In this document: positions 58,653 through 64,000 of the stretch, in pieces
Numbering within the stretch: position 1 is the stretch's first letter
Layout of the letters: each line of letters opens with the position of its first letter
Notes under the pieces: generated by a model
Told to the model about the DNA's origin: nothing
Seen by the model: the letters and a program-made list of their open reading frames with translations, nothing else
Databases searched by the model: none
Translations under genes and position numbers: made by a program
NCBI GenBank assembly: GCA_029844215.1
Contig: CM056721.1
Location: 12,722,368 to 12,786,367 of the forward strand
Source: Przewalskia tangutica
Taxonomy: Eukaryota > Streptophyta > Magnoliopsida > Solanales > Solanaceae
Length of the DNA stretch: 64,000 nt
Direction: 5' to 3'

Positions 58653-60379
58653 ATGAGTAATCTTAGTTCTAGTCCTGCACCTTGTAGTAGATCATGGTAA
58701 GCAACGTTTGCAAGTTTCGAATAATTTCAAGTTGATTTCACTTATATACATTGATAGCTTAAAAGATTCATCTTATTTTTTAGATTATCATATCAAACAT
58801 GCTATCAAAATATGTTGTTACGTCATGTCAGCTATATATATACCCAAGATTTCTTCTCTCTTATTGTTTTTTTTTAATCTTGGATTCTTGAATACTTGTA
58901 GGTCAATTAGTGATGACTCCTTGAGAAGATATGTGTTCTATGCAAGTGAAAATTGCATCCAAGAGTTGTTATCGGCTTCAGATTCACAAAGTGGTAACGA
59001 TGGCTGGAAAATACTTGGCATAAATAACGGCGTCGAGATATCAAAACGCTGTTCAGGTTCACTTCACACTTTCCGTAGCCGTTGGTTGCTCAAATCTGTC
59101 TCCCCAGAGCAATTCATCACCGTGGCTAACGCCATTGATGCTGCAAGAGTATGTTCAAAATAATTAATTTTTGGTTCTCAAGTAACAATTAAATATTTCT
59201 TACGTTGAAAAGTAGTATTAATATTAACACATTTTCTAAACTGACAAATATTTTAGATGATTTTGTTGTAAACACTTACCTGCCTAAACCAAGCAAGATT
59301 CCAGAATCAAACAAGAGTTTAATTTTATGTTTTTTCTTAAGAATATTTTCATATTTTTGACAAAATTAAATGACAGCAATGGGACCGGGACCTAGTAGAA
59401 GCGAGATACATAAAGGATTTGGAAGATAACCTGAGTATTATACGCCTTAGATTTGGTGACAATTCAAAGCCTCTCTTCAGAAACAGAGAATTTATCGTCT
59501 ATGAACGTCGTGAAACTATGGATGATGGCACCTTGGTACGTATATATTATTTAATTGATTAACGAATTAATTTTACTTTTGAAATAATATATTTTTAAAA
59601 TAATGTTGCAGGTAGTAGCAGTAGCTTCTCTCCCAAAAGAAATAGCAGCAGGGTTGCACCCTAAGCAAAACAATGCAATACGAGGCCTATTGTTGCAATC
59701 TGGATGGGTTGTTGAGAAACTTGACCACGACTCTTGCATGGTCACTTACGTTGTCCAGGTAATGTTTTTTTCAATATTTTCAAACAAAAATATTATTTAT
59801 AACATAGATGTTAGGACCGACTTGCACTCAACTCCATTATATCACCAAATACTTGTTACTTCATTCGTTCCATTTTCTAGCTATGTGATGGCGTTAAAAT
59901 TTGAAGAGTCAAATTATAAATTTTTAAAAATATTTTGAATAAATATTTATGTTGGCTTGTATATAGTTTTTGACTATGTAAATTTAATTTTAAAAAATAT
60001 AAAGAATCTATACTCGAATTTATAATCAAAATTAAATGTTTTGACCATGGTATACGCACACCTTTTGCCATAGAGGAAGTACCTCATACCAGCACATGTA
60101 TGGATGTGCCCACCAATATTTAGACAAAATCGCCTAATATTTTTTCTCTCTTCTAAAGGGATTTAAACACTTTATTGATAAATAGTGTAAATTCCATAAA
60201 ATGTAAGTTAGAAGTGGAAACTAATCTATTTTTTTTATGAAAATTTTCAGCTGGATCCAGCAGGATGGTTACCAAAATGCTTGGTGAATCGTTTCAACAC
60301 AAAGTTGGTTATGATAATTGACAACCTTAAAAAGCAAGCTGTGCTCTCTAGCCCTACCAATAGTGATGATAGTACTTGA
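58653..60379 (+). CDS. START/SRPBCC-domain lipid-binding-like protein, five exons
   Basis: Small START-domain protein of the plant 'polyketide cyclase/dehydrase and lipid transport' type; the fold binds a hydrophobic ligand in a deep cavity, and the ligand here is unknown. Exons 58653-58696, 58902-59148, 59377-59535, 59612-59758 and 60251-60379, all GT-AG and in phase, give 241 residues. A short Ser/Pro-rich N-terminus is followed by DDSLRRYVFYASENCIQELL, GVEISKRCSGSLHTFRSRWLL, the QWDRDLVEARYIKDLEDN strand, VYERRE, then YVVQLDPAGWLPKCLVNR, the typical C-terminal helix with a conserved QLDPAGWLP. No signal peptide or membrane segment is evident. Intron 4 holds a Stowaway-like MITE. No coding damage. 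Confidence 0.9.
59857..60081. mobile_element. Stowaway-like MITE in intron 4 of the START gene
   Basis: Element 59859-60079 with TA on both sides; left end CTTCATTCGTTCC and, on the opposite strand, right end CTTCCTCTATGGC, a degenerate form of the Stowaway CTCCCTCCGTTCC end. AT-rich interior. Confidence 0.6.
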
Positions 60380-62309
60380 TTACCACTTTGTACAAACCAA
60401 AAGTGAGTAATATTCATAGTGAAATTCCTCATCACCACTACTAAATGAAAAGGAAATGATTAAAACATGAAACCTTTTACTAAGAAAAGTTTTGAATCAA
60501 TTACCTTTGTAAATAACCATTGATAGCATGAATTGAAGTTTCCAATATCATGTGTGGATATTTTTAAAAGTTGGAGAGACAATGAGCATCTTTATTTTAT
60601 GGATCCCTTCATTATTTAATTTCATGAGTGGTTGCTATGATTATATATAAAGTTCTAGTTTCGAACTTAGCATGATTAATTGGGAATTTGCATTTGGTTC
60701 AATCTGATTCTCCTGCTCTATAATGGAGAAGGAATAAATTCTCAAATTATGATAGATAAATGTTCATAATTAAATTGAAAAATATATAAATAACCTGTTA
60801 AATTACATTAATAACTAAATTAAAACACACACAATTTGCAGGATCATTGAATTTGTTTGACTAGTCTAATAGTGCAATTACATGTTTATTTATGAACACA
60901 AAACACACAATAGCCAACAGTCAGTCTAGTATATCTTATCTTCTTCTTGTCCGCTCTTCTTTCGAAGAAGAAGGAATAGAATCTTGAGGGAAACTTTGTA
61001 GAATTAGAGAAGAAGGAGAAAAGAAAGAAGTTTTTTTTTTTTTTTGAACACAACACAAAGACACAGGAGGAATTCTAATTCTAACCGTTTTGTCTTTCTT
61101 TTATGTAAATTAAATATATAAAAAATATATATTTATTTTTTATTTATATTTATATGGATCCGGGTTGATCCACATGGGTGACCCGAATCTAATTCATTCA
61201 GTCGATAAAGAAGATCACATGATAATATTGGCCAAAAAATTAGGTTTTTGCCTACAGGGAAGTGGAGCTCATGTGTTAGGTATTAGGATATCGCAAAAAC
61301 GAGAGATCCACAATTTCAAAGATTGGTTAGCTTTATCTGTTGCATCTTACCTAATTGGATCAAATCGACTGGCTGTGAATTGTGATCAACTGATGTTGGC
61401 ATAAGGGCCTTGCCAAATTTATATTTCCATGCCTTTGAAGGTGGCATCTGATTAGACAAGTTTTAAGACAACAACCTAATGCTTTACATAATTGCAAATA
61501 GAGAAGTATTGTACGTTCAATTGAAACCATTACTTTTTGGCTCATACTATATAGTATTACGTAGGCAGAAAGAAAAAACTAAATTGTGTATAAGAAGTCC
61601 TTTATTTCCTGGTTTTCCCAAGGTAAAGAGGGCATGATCCGGTTAAGCTAATGGGAAATTGGAAATTTATTCATCCAGGTTCTGTTTTTGAGGTTTCTAC
61701 AAGTGTGTGTGGTAAGCAATTTTTTGGTACCATATTCGGTATCCTCTGATCCGTTCAACGAAGGGGATGCCCTCCTTATTAGGAATTTCTCTATTCCCAT
61801 GCTCGAGCTCAAAAACTCGGGTTAAACGGTAGAGGGATTCCACAGCATCCCTTTGGTGGTGGTAAACAAGTAACTACCTGCCTCAAATGAATGTATGGAT
61901 CATAGCAGAGGTGGAGGTGCGAATATTTGATCCCTTCAACCTTGAGGGTTACAATTGATCCAATTAGATTAATAAAACAAAATAACAATGATTATGACAA
62001 TTGGTTAATTTTTCTGAGAAAACGGCATAGACGTAAGAGGCACAATATACCTGTAATGAAATGAATATTTCCACACAGTTGAGAATATAATGTCACACAT
62101 GAAATATAGACTGATAATGAATTCACAAACATCCTTCAATGGACTTTCGGATAAGTTCTAGTATAAGGCTGTTCACGGCTCTTAATGCTCTATGCAAAAA
62201 CACCCCCAGAGATTCATAGAATGTACACAAATAACACAAGGACACAAGTTGCTTGAATCACTTCCCATTTCTCTGACAAAGCACAGCTCCAGCAGAAGAG
62301 TTTGTACAT
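60380..62309. other. Spacer between START gene and kinase exon
   Basis: It includes the START 3' UTR, then AT-rich DNA. 61620-61880 is less AT-rich and has 'gagctcaaaaactcgggtta... gtagagggattcc' words that I have seen in plant dispersed repeats, without definable ends. No supported gene. Confidence 0.4.
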
Positions 62310-62768
62310 TTATCGAGAACTGGTGCCCGCGCTGTAATGATTTAGGCTTTCTTCATTGTAAGGATGGTCAAATGTTGCACTGGTTCTCTCGCAGCTCACA
62401 GAAGTTGATCCTGATTCAGCATAAGTGTTCATTCCATCTATTTCCATGATATTCTCAATCTCTTTCACCACCTCACACATTGTCGGCCTATGAACTCCTG
62501 CTTCTTCGAGGCACGTAAAAGCTAGATCCACAAACTTCCTGAAGCTTATAGGTGTCATGCTTGAGGGGATATTGGGATCAACAAATTGACCAATGTTGTA
62601 CATGTCTTTAGACTTATCTATCACTTGCTTCAATTCCTTCACGATATATTTTCCTCTCACAATAGGACTCCTCGCTGTTAAAGGCTCTAGAAGCACAACT
62701 CCGAAGCTATAGACATCACTCTTCTCAGTCAACTGTTGTGTTGTGTAATACTCTGGATCCATGTAGCC
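62310..62768 (-). CDS. Terminal exon of a leucine-rich-repeat receptor kinase
   Basis: Encodes kinase subdomains VIII-XI and the tail: GYMDPEYYTTQQLTEKSDVYSFGVVLLE, then PLTARSPIVRGKYIV, FVDLAFTCLEEAGVHRPTM, a conserved RPTM and the tail ending TSSR. GYMDPEYY and DVYSFG are typical of the plant LRR-VIII/HPCA1-like and At5g49770-like kinases (from memory). An acceptor AG at 62769-62770 precedes an in-frame GGC. E-P-L replaces the common E-L-L after VVLL. Exons for the ATP-binding lobe, HRD/DFG and ectodomain are not visible in 62769-64000; they lie beyond the window or are lost. Partial gene or pseudogene cannot be separated. Confidence 0.85.
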   Translation of the reverse strand, partial: GYMDPEYYTTQQLTEKSDVYSFGVVLLEPLTARSPIVRGKYIVKELKQVIDKSKDMYNIGQFVDPNIPSSMTPISFRKFVDLAFTCLEEAGVHRPTMCEVVKEIENIMEIDGMNTYAESGSTSVSCERTSATFDHPYNEESLNHYSAGTSSR

Positions 62769-63230
62769 CTATGCCAATAAATGTATGGAGCAGCTCGTAT
62801 TAAATGTTCACTTACAAATTCTTGAACAATGTTGAGATCAAATGTTCAGGTTTCAAGCTTCCTAAGTTTTCTACTCTATGTGAAAATCACAAAGCAATTG
62901 CATGCAAAAACGTTATGAATTTTGTCACGTTATTAAGCAGAAAATGTGATCGCTCATTCTAAAAAGAAAATTTGTATCAAGCATTTTCTGCATGTGCTTA
63001 TATATGAGGGGTTTTCCTTCTTTTGTTTGTTTTATCTTCGAATAACAAAGATGTGAATGATCATCTATAGGAGTTTCTGCAAGTGCTTCAATGAGTAGCC
63101 TGAAGTATTTTGTGTTATCACTTTTCCTCTTCATCAACTATCTTTTCATCTTCTTTTTTCTTTCATTCTTCTGATTTGTTGTTAGTGTCAATCTAGACCT
63201 TTCAATAAGCAATCACAATAATATAATAAT
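62769..63230. other. Intron-like or intergenic DNA upstream of the kinase exon
   Basis: No kinase exon recognised on the minus strand. An open minus frame at 62925-63137 has no family resemblance and is not called. Confidence 0.35.
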
Positions 63231-63239
63231 GATTCAAAT

Positions 63240-64000
63240 GTAATTGAAATTAACAACAGTGAAAAACAACTATAGGAAACACACACTAACTTGTGTCGAT
63301 AAAGGTCTGCAATGCAGTGACCTAAGACAGAAATTCGCCACCACTCGTGCTGTAGTTTCACGGAAGTCTATCTTGAGGATACAACTATCTGATTCAGGTG
63401 CAAGAACCTGATCCCTGGCGAATTTACTTTATGTGTTTTCAGAAAATATCCTTTGAGGAAGAAGAAGAGGATTTGAGCAACAATCTTAGATCATTAATTG
63501 TATTAATGATAGATTGTAATGTATTGAGTATTATGTCTTCAAACAAGTGATCAACATGCTTTTATAGCATTAAATTTCGTCCATGACAGCTTTCCATTCC
63601 AAAGGTTGTGACCTATGGGAAGAGACACAACTTTTGGACAATTTTGGAAATTACCGTTGCCCAAGCGCCGCGGTCCTTCGTCCTTGCGTCGTGGCCCTAA
63701 TTCACTTTGGAAATTCCAGTAGCTTACTGGAAATCTTGCGTCGCGGCCCTGCCATCAGGCGCCGCGGCCCTAATCACGAGATTATTTCCCGTGTTCACTA
63801 GACCAGAGGCGCCGCGGCCCTCACCCTGGGCGCCACGGCGCTTCGACCAATATTTCCGAAGTTATTTTTGATCACTTTACTCTTCTTCTTCTACAAGTTT
63901 CAACAATACCCCACATTTTCTATTCACACATCTAACAATACCCCACATGTGGATAGAAAATAAGATAAAGAGAAACTTATCGTTATTTCTGTAAAACGCG
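63240..64000. mobile_element. LTR-like repeat with GCGCCGCGG blocks (runs off the window)
   Basis: AT-rich flanks surround four copies of g-gcgccgcggccct-like words between 63665 and 63840 (63665, 63725, 63752, 63808). The right end has 'caataccccaca' repeated twice. The layout matches other GC-block LTRs of this window; the true ends cannot be set. Confidence 0.45.

Noticed and set aside
61165..61404. 79-codon frame after the START gene
   Set aside because: No family resemblance, no splice context and no codon pattern; a decayed-repeat origin is more likely.

Overview
This window is nuclear DNA of a flowering plant, most probably a Solanaceae species. The evidence is AT-rich spacers, genes split by GT-AG introns, a DYW-type PPR protein, an Alfin-like PHD protein, a NAC factor, and fragments resembling the TS/Au SINEs of tobacco relatives. 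Species assignment is inference; gene models are from codon-by-codon reading of splice sites, without alignment tools.

Layout of host genes. At the left edge is the 3' part of an intron-less PPR-DYW gene (+), convergent with a complete five-exon Alfin-like gene (-, 2443-6451). A NAC gene remnant (-, 26552-33214) has lost most of its DNA-binding domain and is split by a Copia element. A complete three-exon cinnamoyl-CoA-reductase-like gene (+, 49766-56072) carries a solo LTR in intron 1 and a SINE in intron 2. A complete five-exon START-domain gene (+, 58653-60379) follows. The last exon of a leucine-rich-repeat receptor kinase (-, 62310-62768) stands alone near the right edge.

Mobile DNA makes up most of the rest. 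Copia-1 (11478-24621, target duplication GTTCT) is a nest: two solo LTRs (11598-14085, duplication GAGAT; 14616-17602, duplication GACCT) and a third non-coding insertion (about 21825-24239) sit inside it. Without them it is about 5.2 kb, a normal Copia size. Copia-2 (27061-32265, GTATT) sits in the NAC exon and itself contains a foldback insertion. Copia-3 (42785-49323, CCACA/CCATA) contains another solo LTR (44188-46022, TATCA). Copia-4 is a 5' fragment at 38460-40250 of the same family as Copia-2. Two sister solo LTRs lie at 35266-36802 and 50951-52340. A CACTA-type non-autonomous element (37669-38250, AAT) carries two tRNA-Gly-like sequences. Two intact SINEs with long target duplications, several MITE candidates, two minisatellites and a GC-rich module recurring in four LTR-like segments complete the picture.

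The host genes do not form a pathway or cluster; they are independent plant genes separated and invaded by retrotransposons. All retrotransposon coding regions seen have stops or frameshifts and look inactive.
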